Of a DNA stretch of 31,687 nt, positions 8,091 through 15,685 are shown piece by piece. Under the pieces are notes generated by a model. It ran no database searches. It saw only the letters and a list, made by a program, of their open reading frames with translations, and was not told where the DNA came from. The position numbers and the translations under genes are program-made. Position 1 is the first letter of the stretch. Every line of letters begins with the position of its first letter. The DNA is from Porphyromonadaceae bacterium UBA7141 (GTDB taxonomy: Bacteria; Bacteroidota; Bacteroidia; Bacteroidales; Muribaculaceae), in contig DKWX01000041.1 of assembly GCA_002491945.1 (NCBI GenBank), positions 1 through 31,687 of the forward strand, in the 5' to 3' direction.

Positions 8091-9092
8091 TCAGGAGAAA
8101 GTGTCGGTGATGCGATCTATCGCCACACGCGGATTACACCCGTCATATAGAATCGAGTATACACAATCCAGAATAGGCATGTCGGCTCCGACACTATTGA
8201 GGTTGATTTCATGGATGCAACGGGTGCCGTAATACCCTTCGGCCACCATTGCCATCTCCATCATTGCAGCCTTCACACTGTAACCTTTGCCTATCATCGA
8301 CCCGAAATTATGGTTGCGCGAGAAGCGGCTATAGGCCGTCACCAGCAGATCGCCAAGATATGCCGACCGGCATATCTGCCTGTCGGACATAGGCGATATA
8401 ATATCCACAAACCGCTCCATCTCACGGATTGCGTTACACACCATCATAGCCATGAAATTGTCGCCGGTCTTCATGCCGTTGACAATACCGGCGCATATGG
8501 CATACACATTCTTCAGCACGGCACCATACTCGATACCGGCGACATCGCTTGACACAATTGTCTTAAGCTTAGCGCTTGAGATCAGGCCGGCAAACTGCCG
8601 GCATCCGTCAGTGTCGTGGCAACCGATTGTGAGATAGCTCAGTCGCTCCAAGGCCACCTCCTCGGCATGGCAGGGTCCGCCGATTACCATAAGACGATTG
8701 TCGGCGCATCCGAAATGACGGGCGAAATAGTCGGTCACTATCGAATTCTCATCGGGTACAATACCCTTCACAGCCGACACCACATACTTGCCTGAAATAT
8801 CCTCCGAGATGCCGTCGGCGATACTCTTGAAGTAAGGCGACGGCAATGCCACCACCAGAGTATCAGCCAGACGGCATGCCTCATTGATATCGGAAGTGAA
8901 CCGTATGCGCTCCGTATCGAAACTTACATCGGAGAGATACACCGGATTATGACGGTAACGTATAAAGTCGTCGATCCGGTCCTGACGGTGCATATACCAT
9001 ACTATTCTGTCGCAGTTGCGCATCAGGAGCTTTGCCAGAGCCGTAGCCCAGCTTCCTCCCCCGATTACTGCTATTCTGCCTAAGGCTGCCAC
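8091..9092 (-). CDS. gpsA: NAD(P)-dependent glycerol-3-phosphate dehydrogenase
   Basis: Reduces dihydroxyacetone phosphate to sn-glycerol 3-phosphate, the backbone for phospholipid synthesis. The 333-residue protein starts with a Rossmann strand and the nucleotide loop GGGSWATA (11-18). The family lysine SAVKG is at 105-110, and GGPCHAEE is at 138-145. The helix containing YGAVLKNVYAICAG places the catalytic lysine at 194. Length and order match the bacterial GpsA family. It follows lysS after a 215-bp gap occupied by nested repeat elements. The arm of one of these supplies an exact TAAATTTG facing gpsA, 67-74 bp before its ATG, which could act as a local promoter. Confidence 0.96.
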   Translation of the reverse strand: MAALGRIAVIGGGSWATALAKLLMRNCDRIVWYMHRQDRIDDFIRYRHNPVYLSDVSFDTERIRFTSDINEACRLADTLVVALPSPYFKSIADGISEDISGKYVVSAVKGIVPDENSIVTDYFARHFGCADNRLMVIGGPCHAEEVALERLSYLTIGCHDTDGCRQFAGLISSAKLKTIVSSDVAGIEYGAVLKNVYAICAGIVNGMKTGDNFMAMMVCNAIREMERFVDIISPMSDRQICRSAYLGDLLVTAYSRFSRNHNFGSMIGKGYSVKAAMMEMAMVAEGYYGTRCIHEINLNSVGADMPILDCVYSILYDGCNPRVAIDRITDTFS

Positions 9093-9123
9093 TGGTCGAT
9101 TGATTTATGGTGTTTTACAGATA

Positions 9124-9293
9124 AGGAAGTGTTCAATTTTTTCACTGAAGTAAGTGTTCAAATTTATACAATATGCGGAATTGTTTTTTAGTCGATTCCG
9201 GTAAAGATTCCCTTTCAATTGCTATCGGTAAATTTGAACACTTACTTAAGATTTCAACCGACTCATAATCGGTCAAATCCGAACACCGGCTTA
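9124..9293. repeat. Nested pair of intergenic inverted-repeat elements
   Basis: The inner element is 9148-9247 (100 bp). Its 19-bp arms AAGTAAGTGTTCAAATTTA and TAAATTTGAACACTTACTT are perfect inverse complements, and its core TTCCCTTTCAATTGCTATCG lies at 9208-9227. Flanking it are two degenerate arms: AAGGAAGTGTTCAATTTT at 9124-9141, and a region at about 9273-9293 containing GGTCAAATCCGAACACCGG. This is best read as a younger element inserted in an older, decayed one. It fills the whole gap between lysS and gpsA. Confidence 0.75.
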
Positions 9294-9307
9294 AATAAAG
9301 ATCAGAA

Positions 9308-10864
9308 TCAGTCTTCGCTTTCTGCCTCGTCGGAATCTTCCTTCTTAGCGCGCACTTCGGGACGCATCTGAGGGAAGAGGAGCACTTCCTGAATTGTGCT
9401 CTGTCCGGTCAGCAGCATGGCCAGACGGTCCATGCCGATACCCATACCGGATGTCGGGGGCATACCGTACTCGAGAGCTCGTATAAAGTCAGCATCTATA
9501 ATCATTGCCTCGTCATCGCCCTTGTCGGCCAGACGCATCTGCTCCACGAAACGCTCATACTGGTCAATCGGATCGTTAAGCTCCGAATACGCGTTGGCCA
9601 GCTCCTTACCGTTGACCATCAACTCAAAGCGCTCAGTAAGTTCGGCATTATCGCGGTGACGCTTTGTCAGCGGCGACATTTCTATAGGATAATCTGTTAT
9701 GAATGTGGGCTGAATAAACGAGCCTTCGCATTTTTCGCCGAAAATCTCATCAATAAGTTTACCCTTGCCCATCGAAGCATCCACTTCGATTCCCTGATTC
9801 TTGCAGAAGTCGCGGAGTTCCTCCTCACTCTTGCCTGTGATGTCGAATCCGGTCGCATCGAGAATGGCCTGAGTCATGGTGACACGCGGATACGGTGCGG
9901 CAAAGTCAATCTCATTGTCGCCCACTTTGACCTTGGTCGTGCCATTGACATCGGTGGCAATCTTTTCGAGCATACGCTCCGTGAACCGCATCATCCAGTT
10001 ATAGTCCTTGTATGGCACATAGATTTCCATGCATGTGAATTCCGGATTATGGGTGCGGTCCATACCCTCGTTGCGGAAGTTGCGCGAGAATTCATACACG
10101 CCATCGAATCCTCCCACTATCAGGCGCTTGAGATACAGCTCATTGGCAATACGCAGATATAGCGGTATATCGAGCGCATTGTGATGAGTCACAAACGGAC
10201 GGGCCGCCGCTCCGCCGGGAATTGACTGGAGCACAGGAGTATCCACCTCCAGATAGCCGTGAGAATTGAAATACTCACGCATTGAATTGAACATACGGGT
10301 GCGCTTCACGAAGATATCCTTCACACCCTTGTTGACCACCAGATCGACATAACGGCGGCGATAGCGCATCTCCGGATCGGTGAACGCATCGTAGGCCTTG
10401 CCGTCCTTCATCTTCACAATCGGAAGCGGACGCAGGCTCTTTCCGAGGAATGTGATCTGCTGCGCATGGATTGAGATTTCGCCGGTCTGTGTGCGGAATA
10501 CGAATCCTTCCACACCGATGAAGTCGCCTATATCAAGGAGCTTCTTGAACACTACATTATACATGTCCTTATCCTCTCCCGGGCATAGCTCATCGCGGCT
10601 CACATATACCTGGATGCGTCCGTCGGCATCCTGAAGTTCCATAAATGATGCCTTGCCCATGATACGCCGGCTCATGACGCGTCCGGCCACACGCACCTGA
10701 CGCGGAGGCCGGGCATCATCGCTGAAATTCTCCTTAATCTCTACGGTATGCCCCGTCACTTCATATTCTGCAGCAGGGAAGGGATCGATTCCCCTTTCGC
10801 GGAGAGCCTCCATCGAGCGGCGGCGCACCACTTCCTGTTCGCTGAGTTCCTTGTTGTTTGCCAT
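9308..10864 (-). CDS. lysS: Lysyl-tRNA synthetase, class II
   Basis: Charges tRNA-Lys with lysine. The 518-residue protein has an N-terminal OB-fold anticodon-binding domain (about residues 55-165, with VAGRVMSRRIMGKASF). The class II catalytic core follows. Motif 1 surrounds HGYLEVDTPVLQ. Motif 2 is FRNEGMDRTHNPEFT, with its ATP-contacting arginines. Motif 3 is GMGIGMDRLAMLL near the C-terminus. The tail ends in an acidic Asp/Glu/Ser run. It heads the lysS-gpsA-pgi series and has a complete Bacteroidetes promoter 28-59 bp upstream of the ATG. The start at 10864 fits that promoter and the usual family N-terminus. Confidence 0.97.
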   Translation of the reverse strand: MANNKELSEQEVVRRRSMEALRERGIDPFPAAEYEVTGHTVEIKENFSDDARPPRQVRVAGRVMSRRIMGKASFMELQDADGRIQVYVSRDELCPGEDKDMYNVVFKKLLDIGDFIGVEGFVFRTQTGEISIHAQQITFLGKSLRPLPIVKMKDGKAYDAFTDPEMRYRRRYVDLVVNKGVKDIFVKRTRMFNSMREYFNSHGYLEVDTPVLQSIPGGAAARPFVTHHNALDIPLYLRIANELYLKRLIVGGFDGVYEFSRNFRNEGMDRTHNPEFTCMEIYVPYKDYNWMMRFTERMLEKIATDVNGTTKVKVGDNEIDFAAPYPRVTMTQAILDATGFDITGKSEEELRDFCKNQGIEVDASMGKGKLIDEIFGEKCEGSFIQPTFITDYPIEMSPLTKRHRDNAELTERFELMVNGKELANAYSELNDPIDQYERFVEQMRLADKGDDEAMIIDADFIRALEYGMPPTSGMGIGMDRLAMLLTGQSTIQEVLLFPQMRPEVRAKKEDSDEAESED

Positions 10865-10891
10865 CGTTACTTATATATGTATCTAATTGCG

Positions 10892-10923
10892 CAAAAATAC
10901 GAAAAAATTCGTGAAATAACAAA
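10892..10923 (-). promoter_or_regulatory. Promoter of lysS
   Basis: On the minus strand: TTTG (10923-10920), a 20-bp spacer, then TATTTTTG (10899-10892), which is the full Bacteroidetes TTTG-N20-TAnnTTTG form. The remainder of the gap towards rsmA (10924-11145) holds no gene or structure that I recognise. Confidence 0.75.
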
Positions 10924-11145
10924 TTATCCCCCCATTCCACCTTGCTTAAACGATAGAAAAACCTGCCTGTAACGTTCTACTTTATCCATAATTCAAATTT
11001 TATGGCAAAGTTAGGAACTTTACAGACAAGCTTAAATACGCTATCGCGGACGGTTGTACGATTTTGGCGGTAGCGGGGGGTATCAGATTGTCATTGTCGC
11101 ATAGAGCCAGAGTAAGTCAGCGACTTCCCGACCGACTGCGACCGA

Positions 11146-11934
11146 TTACAGATTCATGCGGAGACTTGCTTTGGCCAGACGGATGAAATCCTCTACACCG
11201 AGTCGTTCGGGACGAAGACTCATCAACGGGTCGGACATAATAGGATTGTCGGCGCCCATAAGTCCGCCAAGCGAATTGCGCAGGGTCTTCCGGCGCTGCC
11301 CGAAGGCTGTCTTTACCACACGCTTGAATGCAGCTTCGTCCACCCCAAGGTCAGTACGCGAATTGCGCGTCAGGCGCAGCACTCCGCTTGTCACCTTCGG
11401 TGGCGGGGCAAACACTCCGGGGGGCACACTGAAGAGATACCGGCAGTCGTACCATGCCTGCAGCAGCACCGACAATATGCCATACACCTTTCCCCCCGGC
11501 GCGGCACATATACGCTCGGCCACTTCCTTCTGAAGCATCCCGCTCACCAGAGGAATCTTATCCTTATGATCGAGCACCTTAAAGAATATCTGAGAAGATA
11601 TGTTGTAAGGATAATTCCCTATCAGTACCATCTCGCCGTCAATGAGAGTATCGAGATCCATTTTCAGGAAGTCGCCCTCCACCACCCTTAGCGATGGCAT
11701 CTCGCGATTCAGGTATTCCACTGACTCAGAGTCGAGTTCCACAGCCGTCACGTTGCGCCCCGCTTCAGTCAGGAATCGCGTCAGCACACCCATGCCGGGT
11801 CCGATTTCCATTACAGGCAGGGAGCCGAGCGGCTCTCCCACCTCAGCCTGACTGATTGTGGCTGCTATCTTGCCGGCCACACCGAGGTCGCGCAGGAAGT
11901 GCTGTCCTAAATTCTTTTTGGCTCTTACTTCCAC
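11146..11934 (-). CDS. rsmA: 16S rRNA dimethyladenosine transferase
   Basis: Also called KsgA. It dimethylates two adjacent adenines in the 3'-terminal hairpin of 16S rRNA, late in small-subunit assembly, using S-adenosylmethionine. The 262-residue protein begins with the family hallmark KKNLGQHFL (6-14). The SAM-binding motif EIGPGMGVLT is at 43-52, the acidic ribose contact is in VELD, and the catalytic motif IV is NYPY at 107-110 (N-[LIVY]-P-Y in the family). The C-terminal helical part contains the usual F-x-x-R-R-K-T-L-R-N sequence (FGQRRKTLRN). The leader contains a repeat element, and the only TATCTTTG box is about 190 bp upstream. Confidence 0.96.
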   Translation of the reverse strand: MEVRAKKNLGQHFLRDLGVAGKIAATISQAEVGEPLGSLPVMEIGPGMGVLTRFLTEAGRNVTAVELDSESVEYLNREMPSLRVVEGDFLKMDLDTLIDGEMVLIGNYPYNISSQIFFKVLDHKDKIPLVSGMLQKEVAERICAAPGGKVYGILSVLLQAWYDCRYLFSVPPGVFAPPPKVTSGVLRLTRNSRTDLGVDEAAFKRVVKTAFGQRRKTLRNSLGGLMGADNPIMSDPLMSLRPERLGVEDFIRLAKASLRMNL

Positions 11935-11988
11935 TATATTATTTTATTTTGGGTTAAATACATAAGAAATATTCAAATTCAAACGATT

Positions 11989-12072
11989 AAGCAAGTGTTC
12001 AGACTTAACCGATAGCAATTGAAAGGGAAATCTTTTTGCAGTCTGCGGCTTATTAATTTCAACACTTACCTA
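11989..12072 (-). repeat. Long-form intergenic inverted-repeat element, reverse orientation
   Basis: The core is present in reverse (CGATAGCAATTGAAAGGGAA, 12010-12029), identical over 20 bp to the cores at 9208 and 13648. The arms are AAGCAAGTGTTCAGACTTA (11989-12007) and a degenerate right arm at 12054-12072 with one missing base and substitutions. It lies in the leader of rsmA. The same gap (11935-12273) also holds the upstream gene's terminator and nothing else recognisable. Confidence 0.75.
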
Positions 12073-12121
12073 TACAAACACCTGCCTATCATAGAGGCAT
12101 CGCATTGCCGACCTCGCCCTA

Positions 12122-12160
12122 CAAAGATAAACTCATCCGAACCCCAAAAGTTCAGATGAG
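12122..12160 (-). terminator. Terminator of the C1 peptidase gene, overlapping a possible rsmA -7 box
   Basis: On the minus strand CTCATCTGAAC pairs with GTTCGGATGAG (one mismatch), with a T/G-rich loop and a TTTATCTTTG tail. The tail includes TATCTTTG (12129-12122), an exact TAnnTTTG match that could start the rsmA transcript. A TTTG lies only 15 bp upstream of it, shorter than usual. Confidence 0.55.
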
Positions 12161-12273
12161 CCAATCTTCATTATTCCCCTTAGCCACATTCAGCCCCATT
12201 TAACGCATAGCGGATTCGTCGTCTCCTCGCGGATGCGCTGCATAGGACTTCCACAGCGGCAGGGTGATAGTTT

Positions 12274-13506
12274 TTACTTGCCGGTATTGAATTTTTTGGC
12301 AATCGAAGCCGGCACAGCATCATTATTTACCATCACGCTGAGAGTCTTTTCAAGGAAATAGGGTTCGCTGACATAGATATATCCGCCATAAAGCTGGTTG
12401 GTATCCCAGGAATTCTTCACCTTATAATAGCGGTTGCCTTCCTGGTCGGTGGCATATCCCACGATTACCATTCCATGGTCGTCGGTGGTCTCCATATTGT
12501 CGAAAGTACGCTGGCGGTCTTCCTGTGTCACAACACGCTCCTTGACCGGACCCTTTATATTATTCTTTTCTTTCTCACGGTCGGAATCCGAGAGCTGAAC
12601 CCATCTGGCCAGTTCGCTTCCTTCCATATCCTCGGCACCCTTGTCAAGAGGAAGCACTGCATAACCTTCGCGCCACTTGAATGTAGGTTCCGACACATCG
12701 GCAGCCCAGGCTACAGTATAACCATTCTCCAAAGCATTGTCTACAATCTGCTTCAGATCATCCATCGGCACATTATGGCTCATACCCCAGAGCCAGTTGT
12801 CGGGTATCTCCAGAGCGAAATCGGTATAGAATGGATGATGCGTATAGCTTGTATAGCTACCGAATCGGGCTGCATCCAGCCCGATTGACTTTGCATATTC
12901 CTGCGGAGTGTATGTCTTCCCCTCATAAGTGAAAGACTCTGGAGCCTTGCCCAGATAAGCATCAAGTATCCCGATGAATCCGGGAAGCCAGGCCGTAGAG
13001 AGACGCTTATTTGGATTGGTGAGAATCACATTGAGATATGCCTCCAAAGCATTGGCCATCTCATAATGCGAATGCTTCTCCTCGCCGTAGTTAAGACCTG
13101 AGTACACCTCCTCAGGCACAGTGCCGTAGGTGCCGAGTGCATAAAGCACATCGCCGAATCCGCCACCCTGCGCGAAATTGATTTTACCACCGGTGCGGAT
13201 ATACTTTCTGGCCTTGTCGATATAGCAGTTGCGCACGCAGTACATCTCCGACAGATCGAGTTCCGGACCACCCTGACGCAACACTTCGTCCTCAAGCGCC
13301 GACATTCCCGAGAATGCCCAGCATGTGCCTGATTTATTCTGGTCTTTTACCGGAGTCGTAGGCAGCACCTTAACATCCGTAAATTTAAAACCGGTGCTGT
13401 CGGGCACCACTACTCCTTCGTCGGCTGCGGCCGGGGCCTCCATATAGGTAGCCATCACCGGCATTGACATAGCGCCGGCGGCAAGCAGCATGAAGATTTT
13501 TTTCAT
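12274..13506 (-). CDS. Secreted C1-family cysteine peptidase (aminopeptidase C / bleomycin hydrolase type)
   Basis: A 410-residue papain-clan peptidase of the bleomycin hydrolase branch. All catalytic positions are visible: the oxyanion glutamine Q56 in KDQNKSGTCWAF, the nucleophile C62, H344 in DDHGM and N365 in KNSW. Length and motif spacing match the family, which typically has aminopeptidase activity and forms hexamers. The N-terminus looks like a signal peptide (basic KK, hydrophobic core, cleavage near VMAT), so here the enzyme is probably periplasmic, unlike the cytoplasmic bacterial PepC. The usual substrate would be short peptides. It has its own terminator. The -7-like TAAATTTG in the arm of the element at 13597 lies about 100 bp upstream of the ATG. 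Confidence 0.92.
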   Translation of the reverse strand: MKKIFMLLAAGAMSMPVMATYMEAPAAADEGVVVPDSTGFKFTDVKVLPTTPVKDQNKSGTCWAFSGMSALEDEVLRQGGPELDLSEMYCVRNCYIDKARKYIRTGGKINFAQGGGFGDVLYALGTYGTVPEEVYSGLNYGEEKHSHYEMANALEAYLNVILTNPNKRLSTAWLPGFIGILDAYLGKAPESFTYEGKTYTPQEYAKSIGLDAARFGSYTSYTHHPFYTDFALEIPDNWLWGMSHNVPMDDLKQIVDNALENGYTVAWAADVSEPTFKWREGYAVLPLDKGAEDMEGSELARWVQLSDSDREKEKNNIKGPVKERVVTQEDRQRTFDNMETTDDHGMVIVGYATDQEGNRYYKVKNSWDTNQLYGGYIYVSEPYFLEKTLSVMVNNDAVPASIAKKFNTGK

Positions 13507-13596
13507 TTTGCGGAATTTTTTGATTTTAGTTTATTATGGTTCAGATTCAAGGCATCGGCATGATGCCGTATAGTCAATCAAGTGTATAAGACACCT

Positions 13597-13688
13597 AAGC
13601 AAGTGTCCAAATTTAATTTATGCAAAAGCCTCTGATTGTAGAAAAGATTCCCTTTCAATTGCTATCGCTTAAATTTGAACACTTACTT
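13597..13688 (+). repeat. Long-form intergenic inverted-repeat element
   Basis: The left arm AAGCAAGTGTCCAAATTTA (13597-13615) has two changes from the consensus. The right arm TAAATTTGAACACTTACTT (13670-13688) is perfect. The core TTCCCTTTCAATTGCTATCG lies at 13648-13667, directly before the right arm as in the 9148 copy. Element length is 92 bp. It lies between the 480-residue secreted-protein gene and the C1 peptidase gene, both on the minus strand. Confidence 0.8.
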
Positions 13689-13703
13689 ATGTACTGACAA
13701 TTA

Positions 13704-15146
13704 TCAGCGGCGTATCCTGATAGCCTCGCCGGCCGCACGCACCACATAGATGCCTGAAGAAAGTTCCTCAAGACTCACAGCATTCTTGCCACCGGCCACT
13801 CTGCGGCCGTCTACAGCGAATACATCGATGCCGCATCCCTCTGCGACAGCTGTAAGTCCGTTCATCCTCAGAGTATTGGCATCGCGCTTCACGACACACA
13901 TGCCGGCCGTGACATCCACATAGCCGCCATATTCTATACGGTTTTCATCCATATATTCGCCGGTGTCGGTATCCTCGTCATACTGGAAACTGCGCATCAG
14001 CACCTCAATAAGATTGCCGTCGGCGTCATACGTATTATTGAACAACTGACCGCTCACCAGCATAAGCTCCTCATCAGGCAGCATCTCATACATTTCGTTT
14101 CTCACGATATTGCCTGCGGCATCAAATGCATACTCTTCGCGCATTACATATGTAGGTTCGGAAGAAATTTCGTCGCTCTCCTCATCATAATACTCTGACT
14201 GCGTAAAGACATATGTCTTCACCCCATCTTCATTGATTGATACTTTCAGCTCCTCACTCATTCCCACTTCATCGGGATTGTTAGTTGTCATAAGCATCAG
14301 ATATCCATCACGGTCATCATCAGGATACGTTACGAACACATAGCCGTCAGGCTCCCCGTCATAGTAGACCGTAGCGGATGCCAGACGGTTGCGGCCTTCA
14401 ATCATGGCGAGCAGATCATCTGTGAGCTGACCGTCGGTACGGTCCCATTTGATATCACGGTATTCCGTATCAAGATACAGCTTCCAGGTCGGATTGTCGG
14501 CCGTCATGTTCATATAGTAGGCATACGTATCAGCCTTGCCTGTCGTCTCATCATATCCCCATACTGTGTGATAGGCTTCCACCATGTCATTTACACCGCT
14601 GTAGGGTATCGATTTCATGATGTCGGTGATATTTCCATCGGCATTTCGGGTGATGTCGTTAGTCTCGCAGAAATAATTGGACTGCCATTCGCTTCCGTCC
14701 CAGTCATAACCCATGCGGCGGATGCAATAATCATGTATAATCGGGTCATACTCATACGTACGCTTCGAGCTGTTGACAGCGTCCTCCCCTTCCCCTTCCA
14801 TATCGAGAAGCAGAGTCCGGTTGCCATATTCATCATATTCCGATATTTCGGTAGAAACGAAATCGTCTTCATAGAGCACACTGCGCAACTCGGCGCCACG
14901 GGCATCATAATCATAATGCACCTCCCCCATATACACCCATTCACCATCCTCATATACATACTGTCGCTCCCACGACGGACGCATCACAGGAGCTGACTCA
15001 ACGTTGCGGGCAGGCACCTGTCTTGCCCTGCGGACTTTAAATCTCTCACCATTTATTTCGTTGGCTGCCGAAACCATGACTACAGTCCCCGCTACGAGAA
15101 CTGCGGCAAGCATATATTTTATACCACGCAGATAAAAATGTTTCAT
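13704..15146 (-). CDS. Secreted YD-rich protein with a T9SS-type C-terminal tail
   Basis: A 480-residue exported protein with a signal-anchor-like N-terminus (hydrophobic residues about 11-27). The body is very acidic and full of Tyr-Asp pairs in strand-like stretches such as YDARGAELRSV, YDEYGNRTLLLD and YDADGNLIEVLM. These look like diverged YD or MORN-like beta repeats of the kind found in RHS and wall-associated proteins, but too irregular to assign. The last 60 or so residues (IDVFAVDGRRV then LSSGIYVVRA) match the general form of a type IX secretion sorting domain. Function is unknown; a surface or secreted structural role is likely. It has a complete promoter upstream and appears to be transcribed alone. 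Confidence 0.75.
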   Translation of the reverse strand: MKHFYLRGIKYMLAAVLVAGTVVMVSAANEINGERFKVRRARQVPARNVESAPVMRPSWERQYVYEDGEWVYMGEVHYDYDARGAELRSVLYEDDFVSTEISEYDEYGNRTLLLDMEGEGEDAVNSSKRTYEYDPIIHDYCIRRMGYDWDGSEWQSNYFCETNDITRNADGNITDIMKSIPYSGVNDMVEAYHTVWGYDETTGKADTYAYYMNMTADNPTWKLYLDTEYRDIKWDRTDGQLTDDLLAMIEGRNRLASATVYYDGEPDGYVFVTYPDDDRDGYLMLMTTNNPDEVGMSEELKVSINEDGVKTYVFTQSEYYDEESDEISSEPTYVMREEYAFDAAGNIVRNEMYEMLPDEELMLVSGQLFNNTYDADGNLIEVLMRSFQYDEDTDTGEYMDENRIEYGGYVDVTAGMCVVKRDANTLRMNGLTAVAEGCGIDVFAVDGRRVAGGKNAVSLEELSSGIYVVRAAGEAIRIRR

Positions 15147-15174
15147 AATGAATACAGTTTAAATCATTAATACG

Positions 15175-15206
15175 CAAATTTACACAATACTTTTTGTTTT
15201 GACAAA
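15175..15206 (-). promoter_or_regulatory. Promoter of the YD-rich secreted protein
   Basis: On the minus strand: TTTG (15206-15203), a 20-bp spacer, TAAATTTG (15182-15175). The consensus fit is complete. It gives a leader of about 20-25 nt. Confidence 0.75.
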
Positions 15207-15332
15207 TAAAACGGCTTTAAAATCGGCCTTTAACCGTCCAAAACCACATATACATCTGCCATCACCCGAAAACAAAAGTTTGCTCCATCAACGTGATATA
15301 CGCAAAAAAAACATAAAAAAAACGCTCAAAAA

Positions 15333-15364
15333 TTTGGAATACACAAAAAAAGGTATTAACTTTG
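15333..15364 (+). promoter_or_regulatory. Promoter of the tRNA-Ser transcript
   Basis: TTTG (15333-15336), a 20-bp spacer and TAACTTTG (15357-15364). It precedes the tRNA by about 100 bp, leaving a structured leader between them. Confidence 0.7.
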
Positions 15365-15374
15365 CACCCGACTT

Positions 15375-15432
15375 GAGGCATCTGTCATTCAATTACGCAC
15401 CTACGGCGGATTGGAAGCAGCCGACAGGCCTC
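15375..15432 (+). other. Leader hairpin 5' of the tRNA-Ser
   Basis: GAGGC-AT-CTGTC (15375-15386) pairs with GACAG-GCCTC (15423-15432), a 10-bp stem with a 2-nt bulge. It encloses a 36-nt loop and lies entirely in the transcribed leader between promoter and tRNA. It could be a processing signal or a small RNA excised from the precursor. Confidence 0.4.
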
Positions 15433-15470
15433 TGAACGGTCAATAATAAAACATCAGAAACGATTTATCA

Positions 15471-15557
15471 GGAGAGGTGGGTGAGTGGCTGAAACCACCA
15501 GTTTGCTAAACTGACGTAGGAGCAATCCTACCACGGGTTCGAATCCCGTCCTCTCCG
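15471..15557 (+). tRNA. tRNA-Ser (anticodon GCU)
   Basis: A class II tRNA of 87 nt that decodes AGC and AGU. The acceptor arms GGAGAGG and CCTCTCC pair perfectly, with G as the discriminator. The anticodon loop TTGCTAA carries GCT. The long variable arm GTAGGAGCAATCCTAC and the T-arm CGGGTTCGAATCCCG are as expected for serine tRNAs. The anticodon stem has a C-A mismatch at its base. The 3' CCA is not encoded. Confidence 0.96.
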
Positions 15558-15561
15558 CAAT

Positions 15562-15588
15562 AAAGCCTGATTATTCAGGCTTTTGTTG
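15562..15588 (+). terminator. Terminator of the tRNA-Ser transcript
   Basis: AAAGCCTG and CAGGCTTT form a perfect 8-bp stem with a 6-nt loop. The T-run and TGTTG that follow complete a standard intrinsic terminator five bases after the tRNA. Confidence 0.85.
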
Positions 15589-15641
15589 TATATACACCCA
15601 ATTTTGCACACCTGACCCGTCAAAGTTGGGTGTTTTTTTAT

Positions 15642-15649
15642 TATATTTG
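15642..15649 (+). promoter_or_regulatory. -7 box of the GT4 glycosyltransferase gene
   Basis: TATATTTG fits TAnnTTTG. No TTTG is seen at the usual spacing. It places the transcript start near 15656, after the earliest in-frame ATG (15626) and before the chosen ATG (15686). Confidence 0.5.
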
Positions 15650-15685
15650 CACTCTATAATCATTTCTAATTCCCGAGTGATTGAT

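Noticed and set aside
5027..13688. CRISPR array
   Set aside because: The repeated units are scattered at separate intergenic sites kilobases apart, in both orientations, with inverted arms; there are no regular spacers and no cas genes.
15199..15435. 78-codon frame before the tRNA
   Set aside because: Lys-rich translation of A-rich promoter DNA, overlapping a full promoter; no support.
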